Shown: piece after piece, positions 7,448 to 15,362 of the stretch
Numbering within the stretch: position 1 is the stretch's first letter
How the letters are laid out: each line of letters starts with the position of its first letter
The notes under the pieces: model-generated
Databases searched by the model: none
What the model saw: only the letters and a program-made list of their open reading frames with translations
What the model was told of the DNA's origin: nothing
From: Verrucomicrobiota bacterium
Lineage (GTDB): Bacteria; Verrucomicrobiota; Verrucomicrobiia; Opitutales; Opitutaceae
Assembly (NCBI GenBank): GCA_023446735.1
Contig: JAEXPQ010000277.1
Span: 1 to 17,680, forward strand
Direction of reading: 5' to 3'
Length of the DNA stretch: 17,680 nt
Translations under genes and position numbers: made by a program

Positions 7448-8530
7448 ATGCAACAAGTCCTCCGCGAAACCGCCGAACGCCAGAATGCCGCCGAGCTCGC
7501 GGCGCTGGCGAAACACGACAGCAAGCCGCGTCCGCCCAACTGGGCGCTTTCGCCGTGGGCCGTGGCGACGTATCTGCTCGGCGGCACGTTGCCCGATGGC
7601 ACCGCGATCACGCCGAAATACATCGGCGACCGGCGCACGATCGAGGTGGCGGTGGCGACGCTGGCGACCGACCGCGCGCTGCTGCTGCTCGGCGTTCCCG
7701 GCACGGCGAAGACGTGGGTGTCGGAGCATCTCGCCGCCGGGATCTGCGGCGACTCGACGCTGCTGGTGCAGGGCACCTCGGGCACGGGCGAGGAGGCGAT
7801 GCGGTACTCATGGAACTATGCGCTGCTCCTCGCCGAGGGCCCGACGGAGCGGGCACTCGTCGCCAGCCCGATGCTCAAGGCGATGCGCGAGGGCCGGCTC
7901 TGCCGCGTGGAGGAGCTCACGCGCATCCCGTCCGACGTGCAGGACACGCTGATCACGATCCTCTCGGAGAAGGTCCTGCCGGTGCCGGAGCTCGGCCTCA
8001 GCGTGCAGGCGGCGAAGGGGTTCAACGTGATTGCGACGGCGAACAATCGCGACCGCGGCGTCAACGAGCTCTCCAGCGCGCTCAAGCGCCGTTTCAACAC
8101 CGTGGTCCTCCCGTTGCCCGACTCGACCGACGACGAGGTCGGGATCGTGCAGATGCGCGTGGCCAGCCTGAGCAAGGCGCTCGAGCTGCCCGCCGAGCCG
8201 CCGGCACTGGAGCATATCCGGCGCGTGGTGGCGGTTTTCCGCGAGCTGCGTTCGGGCGCGACCGAGGACGGCAAGGCGAAGGTGAAGTCGCCCAGCGGCA
8301 CACTCAGCACCGCCGAGGCGATCTCGGTCCTGACCAACGGTATGGCGCTGTCGGCCCACTTCGGTGACGGCGCGATCTCCGCTGCGGATCTGGCTTCCGG
8401 CATGGTGGGCGCGATCGTGAAGGACCCGGTGCAGGACACCGTGGTTTTCAAAGAGTATCTTGAGACCGTCGTGAAGGAGCGCGATGGCTGGAAGGATCTC
8501 TATCGCGCCTGCCGCGACCAGCTCGGCTGA
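7448..8530 (+). CDS. MoxR-type AAA+ ATPase with Glu-Glu Walker B
   Basis: The 360-residue protein shows the AAA+ core. Walker A is GVPGTAKT (residues 82-89, Lys88), Walker B is LCRVEELTRIP with Glu155-Glu156, and sensor 1 is IATANNRDRG (Asn199). These are followed by the MoxR-type stretch ELSSALKRRFNTVVLPLP with candidate arginine fingers. The usual Walker B Asp-Glu is replaced by Glu-Glu; I believe this is typical of the subfamily associated with DUF5691/DUF5682 rather than a defect. MoxR ATPases act as ring-shaped chaperones that work with VWA-domain partners, often activating metal enzymes or remodelling complexes. A VWA partner is encoded two genes downstream. The start ATG at 7448 is 11 bp after the DUF5691 stop; an upstream in-frame extension overlaps DUF5691 and is not credible. 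Confidence 0.94.
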   Translation: MQQVLRETAERQNAAELAALAKHDSKPRPPNWALSPWAVATYLLGGTLPDGTAITPKYIGDRRTIEVAVATLATDRALLLLGVPGTAKTWVSEHLAAGICGDSTLLVQGTSGTGEEAMRYSWNYALLLAEGPTERALVASPMLKAMREGRLCRVEELTRIPSDVQDTLITILSEKVLPVPELGLSVQAAKGFNVIATANNRDRGVNELSSALKRRFNTVVLPLPDSTDDEVGIVQMRVASLSKALELPAEPPALEHIRRVVAVFRELRSGATEDGKAKVKSPSGTLSTAEAISVLTNGMALSAHFGDGAISAADLASGMVGAIVKDPVQDTVVFKEYLETVVKERDGWKDLYRACRDQLG

Positions 8531-8552
8531 ACCCGCAACGTTTTCCGCCGCC

Positions 8553-10880
8553 ATGTCCGCCACCATCCTCGGAGTGCGCCACCACGGGCCCGGCTGTGCC
8601 CGGAGTGTGGTGGCGGCGCTGGAGGCGTTGCAGCCGGCGGCGGTTCTCGTCGAAGGCCCGCCCGACGCCGACGAGTTGATTCCGGCGGTGGCGCTCGAGG
8701 GCATGACGCCGCCGGTGGCGCTGCTGGTCCACCGCGCCGACAACCCGCGGCAGTCGGTCTTCTATCCCTTCGCGGAGTTCTCGCCGGAGTGGCAGGCACT
8801 GCGTTGGGCCGTCGCGCACGGCGTGCCCGTGCGGTTCATGGATTTTCCGTGGCAACACCGCTTCGCGTTGCGGGATGCGGCGGAGAAGACGCAACCCGTG
8901 GCAACGGGCGACTCCGAGGCGCCGGGCGAAGCGCCCGCACCCGCGGCCCCTTCGGCCGAGGAGTCGCCGACGCCCGAGGATGCTCCCGTTCCCGAGGACG
9001 AGATCCGCAGCGATCCGCTCGTGTGGCTCGCGAGGGCCGACGGCTACAGCGACGGCGAACGTTGGTGGAACGACCGCGTCGAGGAACGCGGGGATCCGGC
9101 CGGGATGTTCGCCGCGATCCTGGAGGCGATGACGGCGCTGCGTGCCGAGGTGAAGGCGCCGGAGAAGCGCGAGGAGCAACTCCGAGAGGCGTGGATGCGG
9201 CGCGTGATCCGCGAGACGCAGCGCGAGGTGCTCGGCGCCGTGGCCGTGGTGTGCGGTGCGTGGCACGCCCCGGCGCTGGCGGATCCGCCGAAGGTATCGG
9301 CCGACAACGAGCTGTTGAAGGGGTTGCCCAAGTGCAAGGTGGGCGCCACGTGGGCGCCGTGGACCTTCCAGCGTCTGTGCTCGGCCAGCGGGTACGGCGC
9401 CGGTATCGATTCCCCCGGGTGGTACGAGCATTTGTGGAAGCACCGCCGCGACCCGCAGTTGACCGCGCGCTGGATGGCCAAGGTGGCGCGTGTGCTCCGC
9501 CAGCGCGACCTCGTCGCCTCGACGGCGCAGGTCATCGATGGCGTGCGGTTGGCGGAGAGTCTCGCGGCGTTCCGCGGCCGACCGATTCCGGGCCTGCCGG
9601 AGATGAACGAGGCGGCGCTCGCGGTCTTCTGCGTGGGCGAGGCGGCGCCGTTGCGGCTGGTCGGGCGCGAGCTGTACGTGGGCGAGCGTCTCGGCGCGGT
9701 GCCGGAGGGCGTGGCCCGCGTGCCGCTCCAGCAGGAGATTGAGGCGACGCAGCGCCGGCTGCGGCTGAAGCCCGCTGCGAGCCAGACGGCGCTCGAGCTC
9801 GATCTGCGCGAGCAGACCGGGCTGGAGCGCAGCCAGTTCCTGCACCGGCTCGAGCTAGTCGGCATTCCGTGGGGACGGCGTGGCACGGCGGCGGGCAAGG
9901 GGACTTTCAAAGAGGCGTGGCTGCTGGAGTGGAAACCGGAGTTCGCCATCGCGATCATCGACGCGGCGCGTTTCGGCAACACCGTCGAGACCGCCGCCTG
10001 CGGCGCAGTGGCGGAGAAGGCCGGACCGGCCGCGCCGCTGGAGACGCTGTGCACGCTGCTGGAAACGACGTTGCTGGCCAACCTGCCCGAGGCCGGCGCG
10101 GCGCTGCTGGCGCGCATCGCGCAGGAGGCGGCCCGCGGCGACGACGTGCTGCGGCTCGCCCGTGCGGTGCCGGCGTTGGCTCGGCTCGCCCGCTACGGCA
10201 ACGTGCGCCAGACGGACGCGACACAGGTCGTACACATCCTCGACGGCTTCATTGCCCGCGTGAACGTGGGCTTGCCCGGCGGCGTGGCGGGCATCGACGA
10301 CGAGGCGGCCGGCGAGTGGCATCCGGTCGTGCGCGAATTCCACGCCGCGCTCGGCCTGCTGGAGAGCCCGTGGCTCGAAGATTGGCGCGCGGCGCTCCGG
10401 CGTATTCTGGACGCGGAACCCACGCATCCGCTGCTCGCCGGCGCGGCCGCGCGGCTGCTGCTGGAGTGCGGCCAGCTTGAGGGCGGCGAAGCCGCGCGCA
10501 TCCTCGCGCACGCGCTGTCGCGCGGGCAGGAACCGGCGAAAATCGGCGCGTGGCTGGAGGGGTTCCTGAGCGGCAATGGCGCCGTGCTCATCCACGATGC
10601 GACGCTGCTGCCGCTGCTGGAGCAGTGGGTGGCGGGCCTGGGCGAGGACGCGTTCGTCGCCACGCTGCCGCTGCTGCGGCGGACGTTCGCGACGTTCTCG
10701 GCGCCGGAGCGCGCGCAGGTGGCCGGCCGCATCGGCCGGGGGCTGACGGGCGCCGGGCCGGGCCCCGCTGCGGAGCAACTGGAGCTCGATGGCACGCGGG
10801 TCGCGCAGGCGCTGCCGGTCGTGTTGCACCTGTTGGGAAAGTGCGCGCCGGCCGGAGCGACCGCGGAGGTTTCACGATGA
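8553..10880 (+). CDS. DUF5682-type large protein, possible Tiki/TraB-like enzyme
   Basis: This 775-residue protein is the largest of the operon. Its N-terminal region has GVRHHGPG (His10, His11), then AAVLVEGPPDAD (Glu34), VRFMDFPWQHRFA, a conserved-looking DGERWWNDRVEER (Trp171-Trp172) and VVCGAWHAPAL (His238). The order G-x-x-H, E-in-a-strand and late G-x-x-H resembles the Tiki/TraB/ChaN/erythromycin-esterase superfamily, whose members use such residues for metal-dependent or hydrolytic chemistry. An acidic Pro/Ala/Glu-rich insertion (about residues 113-150) is probably a flexible linker. The C-terminal 450 residues are helical with no named motif. I chose ATG 8553; an in-frame ATG at 8484 would overlap the MoxR gene by 47 bp. 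The stop overlaps the VWA start (ATGA). The enzyme assignment is inference. Confidence 0.88.
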   Translation: MSATILGVRHHGPGCARSVVAALEALQPAAVLVEGPPDADELIPAVALEGMTPPVALLVHRADNPRQSVFYPFAEFSPEWQALRWAVAHGVPVRFMDFPWQHRFALRDAAEKTQPVATGDSEAPGEAPAPAAPSAEESPTPEDAPVPEDEIRSDPLVWLARADGYSDGERWWNDRVEERGDPAGMFAAILEAMTALRAEVKAPEKREEQLREAWMRRVIRETQREVLGAVAVVCGAWHAPALADPPKVSADNELLKGLPKCKVGATWAPWTFQRLCSASGYGAGIDSPGWYEHLWKHRRDPQLTARWMAKVARVLRQRDLVASTAQVIDGVRLAESLAAFRGRPIPGLPEMNEAALAVFCVGEAAPLRLVGRELYVGERLGAVPEGVARVPLQQEIEATQRRLRLKPAASQTALELDLREQTGLERSQFLHRLELVGIPWGRRGTAAGKGTFKEAWLLEWKPEFAIAIIDAARFGNTVETAACGAVAEKAGPAAPLETLCTLLETTLLANLPEAGAALLARIAQEAARGDDVLRLARAVPALARLARYGNVRQTDATQVVHILDGFIARVNVGLPGGVAGIDDEAAGEWHPVVREFHAALGLLESPWLEDWRAALRRILDAEPTHPLLAGAAARLLLECGQLEGGEAARILAHALSRGQEPAKIGAWLEGFLSGNGAVLIHDATLLPLLEQWVAGLGEDAFVATLPLLRRTFATFSAPERAQVAGRIGRGLTGAGPGPAAEQLELDGTRVAQALPVVLHLLGKCAPAGATAEVSR

Positions 10881-12082
10881 GTGCGACAACTCCGACCAAC
10901 ACATCAGGCGGGATCACCGCGGGCGCCGCGCAACGCTGGCGCCTGATCCTCGGGCGTGAAGCCGCGGACCTTTGGCCGACTCCGTTGACTGGAGACGCGT
11001 TGGCCATCGACGCGGCGCTCGACGCCCTGTACCGCGGCGGCGACGGCGGTGCTGACGGCAAGAGTCGCCGCGGCGGCCTCGGCGCCTCGGCGCCGAACGT
11101 GGCGCGCTGGCTGGGCGACATCCGCACCTATTTCCCGGCCGGCGTGGTGCAGGTGATGCAGAAGGACGCGCTGGAGCGGCTCAATCTGCGGCAGATGCTG
11201 CTTGAGCCCGAGATGCTCGCGGCGGCGGAGCCGGATGTGCACCTCGTGGCGACGCTGCTCTCGCTCAGCGGCGTGATTCCCAATCGCACGAAGGAGACGG
11301 CGCGGCAGGTGGTGCGGCGCGTGGTGGAGGACGTCGAGCGGCGGCTGGCCGAGCCGCTGCGGCAGGCGGTGCGCGGCGCGCTCGCCCGCTCGGTGCGGAA
11401 CCGGCGTCCGCGTTTTCGGGAGATCGACTGGAGCCGGACGATCCGTGCCAACCTCAAGAACTACCAGCGCGAGCGCCGGACGATCATCCCGGAGACGCTG
11501 ATCGGGCACGGGCGGAAGCGCAGCTCGCTCAAGGATGTCATCCTCTGCGTGGACCAGAGCGGCTCGATGGCGCCGTCGGTGGTGTATTCGTCGATCTTTG
11601 GCGCGGTGATGGCGTCGCTGCCGGCGCTGACGACCAAGATGGTGCTCTTCGACACTGCGGTCGTGGACCTCACGGCCGAGTTGAAGGACCCGGTGGATCT
11701 GCTCTTCGGCGCACAGCTCGGCGGCGGCACCGACATCCACAAGGCGCTGACGTATTGCACCGGGCTGGTGCGCCGGCCGCACGACACCACGCTGGTGCTC
11801 ATCTCGGATCTCTGCGAGGGCGGCGACAACGCCGCGATGCTTCGACGCGCCGCGGGACTCGTCGGCGCCGGGGTGAACCTGGTGTGCCTGCTCGCGCTCA
11901 GCGACCAGGGGGCGCCGATGTACGATCACGCCAACGCGGCGCGGATCGCGGCGCTGGGCGCGCCGGTCTTCGCCTGCACGCCCGACCATTTCCCGGAGAT
12001 GATCGCCGCGGCGCTCAACCGGCAGGATCTGCACCTCTGGGCGGAACAGCGCGGATTGAAGCTGGAGCGGGCGGAGGGGTGA
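10877..12082 (+). CDS. VWA-domain (MIDAS) protein, last gene of MoxR operon
   Basis: The 401-residue protein has a helical N-terminal half and a C-terminal von Willebrand factor A domain (about residues 218-375). The metal-ion-dependent adhesion site looks complete: D-x-S-x-S in ILCVDQSGSM (Asp226), Thr285 in GGGTDIHKAL, and Asp311 in LISDLCEGGD. VWA proteins paired with MoxR ATPases bind metal and dock client proteins. The N-terminal part includes a Gly-rich linker (residues 54-70) and the family-like segment PNVARWLGDIRTYFPAGVVQ. The start overlaps the DUF5682 stop (ATGA) and has a clear Shine-Dalgarno, GGAGGT, 6 bases upstream, so translational coupling is likely. There is no signal peptide; the protein is cytoplasmic. 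Confidence 0.94.
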   Translation: MSATTPTNTSGGITAGAAQRWRLILGREAADLWPTPLTGDALAIDAALDALYRGGDGGADGKSRRGGLGASAPNVARWLGDIRTYFPAGVVQVMQKDALERLNLRQMLLEPEMLAAAEPDVHLVATLLSLSGVIPNRTKETARQVVRRVVEDVERRLAEPLRQAVRGALARSVRNRRPRFREIDWSRTIRANLKNYQRERRTIIPETLIGHGRKRSSLKDVILCVDQSGSMAPSVVYSSIFGAVMASLPALTTKMVLFDTAVVDLTAELKDPVDLLFGAQLGGGTDIHKALTYCTGLVRRPHDTTLVLISDLCEGGDNAAMLRRAAGLVGAGVNLVCLLALSDQGAPMYDHANAARIAALGAPVFACTPDHFPEMIAAALNRQDLHLWAEQRGLKLERAEG

Positions 12083-12511
12083 GCGCGGATGTTTTGCCGG
12101 CTGACGCGGGCGCTTCGGGGCCGAGGATCGGCCGGATCCTACCTGCGCAGCGAATGCCTGACATGCTCTCGAATCGCTGTGGTCGGGCGAAACTCCGGCG
12201 CGGTGCGTCCGTGGAGCCATTTGCGGAAGCAAGAGCCCGGCGCTGGCCCGTGATCGGTTTCCGGAGCGGGGGCGCGGCGACGGTCGACGGGGGATCGGCA
12301 GTGCGGTACGGCCCGTGACGTTTGGACCAAAGGACGCGGAGGAAGGAGGAGCAGGAGTAGGCGACGACCGCGGGGCCGCGCCGGCCCGGCGGGAGGGCGC
12401 GGAATTGTTTGGAGTCGCGGCGACGAGCGTGCCTGAGTGGCGGGCGATGCCTGCGAGAACGTGCAACCACGATGGCCGACCGGCGAAGATGGCCGGTCCG
12501 CTCGGATCCTG
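12083..12511. other. Non-coding gap between VWA gene and membrane-protein gene
   Basis: About 430 bp without a supportable gene. Near its left edge are two overlapping, mutually exclusive hairpins: GGCCGA-GGA-TCGGCC (12119-12133) and AGGATC-GGCCG-GATCCT (12124-12140). Neither has a T tail. At 12321-12358 there is a purine-rich stretch (see separate entry). Open frames here on both strands have no recognisable protein features. It presumably holds the operon's transcription end and the next promoter. Confidence 0.5.
12321..12358. repeat. Purine-rich element resembling dispersed 'accacagaggacgcagagg' repeats
   Basis: The stretch starts TTTGGACCAAAGGACGCGGA and continues as imperfect GGA/GGAG units. 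It resembles the degenerate purine-rich intergenic sequences seen in many verrucomicrobial and planctomycetal genomes. Only one copy lies in this window, so its repeat nature is inferred from memory. Confidence 0.3.
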
Positions 12512-14182
12512 ATGATGGAGACAGCCTCCAGGACCTTGGCGGCGATCCCGGCGGTGGTGCTCGCGGCGGTCGGGCGCGGGGACGGAGCCGCGGGCGCGCG
12601 GCTGCTGCGGCGCCTGGTCGGGTTGGCGTTGGTCGGACTGCTCGCGGCGCTGCTGGGCCGCGTGTGGCACCCGGTCTACCGGTTCACGGGGCTGCTGCAG
12701 TTGGACGGCCGCAACGAAGCGCGGATGCTGGGCGCGGTGCGGGCGGCGCCCGTGGCGTATTTTGACGGCGGGTATGACGGGCAGTTCTACGCGCAGCTGG
12801 CGTGCGACCCTTCGCTGCGGGACCCGGAGCTGCCGAAGGCGATCGACTCGTTGTCGTACCGGGCGCGGCGCATCCTGCTGCCGGCGGTGGCGTGGGCGGC
12901 GGGGTTCGGTCGCCCGGAGTGGGCGTTCCATGTGTATTCCTGGCTCAACATCGCCGGCTGGCTCGTCCTGGCCGGGCTGTTGTGGCCGCTGCTGGAGGCG
13001 GACCGGCGCTGGCTCGGGCTGCTGGCGTGGACCGGGGTGATGTTCTCGGCCGGCATGCTCGTGAGCGTGCGGTATGCGCTGACGGACCTGCCCGCCGTGC
13101 TGTTGTTTGTGCTCGCGATGCGGGCGGCGACTCCGGCGGGGCGAGCGGGCTGGTTCGGAGCCTGTCTCCTGACCCGTGAGTCGATGCTGGTCGGCGCCTG
13201 GGGACTGCTGGAGAAGGCCTGGGACCGGCCGGGGCGGCTGGTGCGTCCGCTTGGCTGGCTGGCGGCGGCGCTGGTTCCCCTCCTCCTCTGGGTAGCGTAT
13301 GTCCGCTGGCGGGCGGGGCAGACGAGCGGCGGCATCGGCAACTTCGCGTGGCCGGGCAGCGGGCTGCTCGGCGACTGGCGCGAGGGCTGGGCGGCGCTGG
13401 CGAGCGGGCAGGAGCGGAAGTACGCGGTGCTTTCGGTGCTCGCGACATTCTCGCTCACGTTGCAGGCGGTGTTTCTGGTGGTCGGCTGGAATCCGGCGGA
13501 CCGGTGGTGGCGGGCGGGGGCGGGATCGGTGGCGTTGCTGCTGGTGCTCGGCCCGGCGGTGTGGGAGGGACTCTTCGGCGCGAACCTGCGGGTGCTGCTG
13601 CCGTTGACGCTCGCCTGCAACGTGCTCGCGTTGCGGCGACGCGGGGCGTTGTGGTGGCTGTTGGCGTTCAACCTCTCGGTGCCGGCGGCGATCAGCGAGA
13701 TGACCCCGATCCTCGACCATCGCGAACTGGCGACGGTGCGCCGGGGCGCCGCGGCGGCGGTCCTGCGCGGGAACGACGGGTGCTACGGTCGGGAACGGTT
13801 GGGCGAGAGCCTGTGGGTGTGGATGCAGCCGCAGGCCGAGTGGACGTTGCGCTCCTGGACCGGTGGCGAGCGGACGGCGCTCATCCTGTCCGCCAAGGTG
13901 CGGGGGATCGACGTGCGGGTGCTGACGATTTCGCACGGTGCGCGGGAGTTGTGGCGCGGATCGGTCGGAGCGGAGTGGCTGGAGGTGCGGCTTGATTTGG
14001 GCGAGGTCCCCGAGGGCGTTTCATCGCTCGTGTTTCGCTCGGACGCGCCGGCTGTGCGGGAGAGCGACGAGCCCGACGCGCGCTCGCTTGCGGTGTGTGT
14101 CCTCAACCCGGTCCTCGAGCTGGACACGGTGTCCGCCGAGGAGAACGCGGGCGATCGGAGTGGGACCGGAGCGCGGCCGTGA
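12512..14182 (+). CDS. Polytopic membrane protein, GT-C glycosyltransferase-like with C-terminal beta-sandwich
   Basis: The 556-residue protein has a first membrane span at about residues 30-48, then an extracytoplasmic loop holding FDGGYDGQFYAQLACDP (Tyr88-Asp89-Gly90-Gln91-Phe92-Tyr93). Roughly eight or more further hydrophobic segments follow, to about residue 410. The YDGQFY motif recurs in GT-C-type integral membrane proteins thought to transfer sugars from lipid carriers. The last 120 residues are soluble and strand-rich, with LVFRSDAPAVRESDEPDARS leading into LAVCVLNPVLEL. This resembles the C-terminal domain of some surface-polysaccharide glycosyltransferases (pattern 'P..... DxRxLGV'). 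Tandem ATGs at 12512 and 12515 are equally possible; the upstream ATG at 12437 would add an implausible polar leader. A sugar nucleotide aminotransferase lies 79 bp downstream, supporting a cell-surface glycan role. Confidence 0.8.
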   Translation: MMETASRTLAAIPAVVLAAVGRGDGAAGARLLRRLVGLALVGLLAALLGRVWHPVYRFTGLLQLDGRNEARMLGAVRAAPVAYFDGGYDGQFYAQLACDPSLRDPELPKAIDSLSYRARRILLPAVAWAAGFGRPEWAFHVYSWLNIAGWLVLAGLLWPLLEADRRWLGLLAWTGVMFSAGMLVSVRYALTDLPAVLLFVLAMRAATPAGRAGWFGACLLTRESMLVGAWGLLEKAWDRPGRLVRPLGWLAAALVPLLLWVAYVRWRAGQTSGGIGNFAWPGSGLLGDWREGWAALASGQERKYAVLSVLATFSLTLQAVFLVVGWNPADRWWRAGAGSVALLLVLGPAVWEGLFGANLRVLLPLTLACNVLALRRRGALWWLLAFNLSVPAAISEMTPILDHRELATVRRGAAAAVLRGNDGCYGRERLGESLWVWMQPQAEWTLRSWTGGERTALILSAKVRGIDVRVLTISHGARELWRGSVGAEWLEVRLDLGEVPEGVSSLVFRSDAPAVRESDEPDARSLAVCVLNPVLELDTVSAEENAGDRSGTGARP

Positions 14183-14261
14183 AGTGGAAGGGAAACCGGT
14201 GGGAACAGCCGCGGACTTTGGCATGGATTCCGGCCGCGCGGTCTGAATTAGTCGTGATTTC

Positions 14262-15362
14262 ATGAAAGTCCCGTTCCTCGATCTCACGCTTCAGCATCAG
14301 CCCCTGCGCGAAGAAATTCTCGCGGCGTGGGCCGCGACGCTCGACGGCAATCGCTTCTGCCTGGGCCGCGATGTGGAGGTGTTCGAGAAGGCGTTTGCGG
14401 CGGCGTGCGGCGGGGCGGATGCGGTGGGGGTCGACAACGGCACCAGCGCGTTGCAGCTGGCCGCGCAGTCGCTCGGGCTGGGACCGGGGGACGACATCGT
14501 GGTACCGGCGTTCACGTTCATCGCGTCGGCCTGGACGGCGACCTACATCGGGGCGCGCCCGGTTTTCGCGGACATCGATCCCGCGCACTATTGCGTGACC
14601 GCGGCGACGATCCGCGCGGCGCTCACGCCGAAGACCCGGGCGATCGTCGTCGTCCATCTCTTCGGGCAGCCGGCGCCGATGGACGAGATCCTGGCGCTCG
14701 CCGCCGAGCGCGGCCTGAAGGTCATCGAGGACTGCGCGCAGGCGCACCTCGCGCGGTACCGCGGTCAGCCGGTCGGGCTGTTGGGCGACGCGGGCACGTT
14801 CAGTTTCTATCCGACGAAGAACCTCGGCGGCTGCGGCGAGGGCGGGGCGGTGATCTCGCGGCATGCGGAGGTCCTGAAGCGCGTCCGCACCCTGCGGGTA
14901 CACGGCTCGGATCGGCGCTATTACCACGACTTCGTCGGCGGCAACTTCCGCATGGAGGGCCTGCAGGCGGGGGCGTTGAGCGTGAAGCTCAAGCACCTGG
15001 CGCGGTGGACGGCCCGGCGGCGCGAGATCGCGGCGCGTTACCGCGGGGGGCTGAAGCTCGCGGGGCTGGCGGTGCCGCAGCCGCAAGCCTGGGGCGAGTC
15101 GGTTTTCCACCAGTTCACAGTCACGCATCCGCGGCGCGATGCGTTGCGGGAGCACCTGACTCGGGCGGAGATCGGAACCGATCTGATCTACCCGATGCCA
15201 TTGCATTTGCAGCCTTGCTACGCGGCGCTGGGTTACGGGGTCGGATCGATGCCGCAGGCCGAGCGGGTCTGCGCCGCTTGCCTGAGCCTGCCGATCTTCC
15301 CGGAACTCACCGACGCCCAGGTCGATCATGTGATCGCGTCGATCAACGCCTTCCCGGGATGA
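14262..15362 (+). CDS. DegT/DnrJ/EryC1/StrS-family aminotransferase
   Basis: The 366-residue protein is a PLP-dependent enzyme of the family that aminates keto-sugar nucleotides. The N-terminus (MKVPFLDLTLQHQPLREEI) and VGVDNGTSALQLAAQSLGLG are typical. The cofactor contacts VIEDCAQAHLARY and SFYPTKNLGGCGEGG are present, with the Schiff-base lysine predicted as Lys186. The substrate-site region NFRMEGLQAGALSVKLKHL and the C-terminal GTDLIYPMPLHLQPCY complete the family pattern. Length is normal. Acting in the cytoplasm, it would make an amino sugar for a surface glycan; the exact sugar is unknown. It lies downstream of a GT-C-like membrane protein and overlaps trpF by ATGA at 15359-15362, implying translational coupling. 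Confidence 0.95.
   Translation: MKVPFLDLTLQHQPLREEILAAWAATLDGNRFCLGRDVEVFEKAFAAACGGADAVGVDNGTSALQLAAQSLGLGPGDDIVVPAFTFIASAWTATYIGARPVFADIDPAHYCVTAATIRAALTPKTRAIVVVHLFGQPAPMDEILALAAERGLKVIEDCAQAHLARYRGQPVGLLGDAGTFSFYPTKNLGGCGEGGAVISRHAEVLKRVRTLRVHGSDRRYYHDFVGGNFRMEGLQAGALSVKLKHLARWTARRREIAARYRGGLKLAGLAVPQPQAWGESVFHQFTVTHPRRDALREHLTRAEIGTDLIYPMPLHLQPCYAALGYGVGSMPQAERVCAACLSLPIFPELTDAQVDHVIASINAFPG

Noticed and set aside
12315..12512. Small plus-strand open frame in the gap before the membrane-protein gene
   Set aside because: It has no ribosome binding site, low-complexity composition, and crosses the purine-rich element.
10904..13936. Very long minus-strand open frame (about 1010 codons) opposite the VWA and membrane-protein genes
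   Set aside because: It is Arg/Pro/His/Gln-rich, has no domain pattern, and lies antisense to two convincing genes. Long antisense frames are expected at this GC content.
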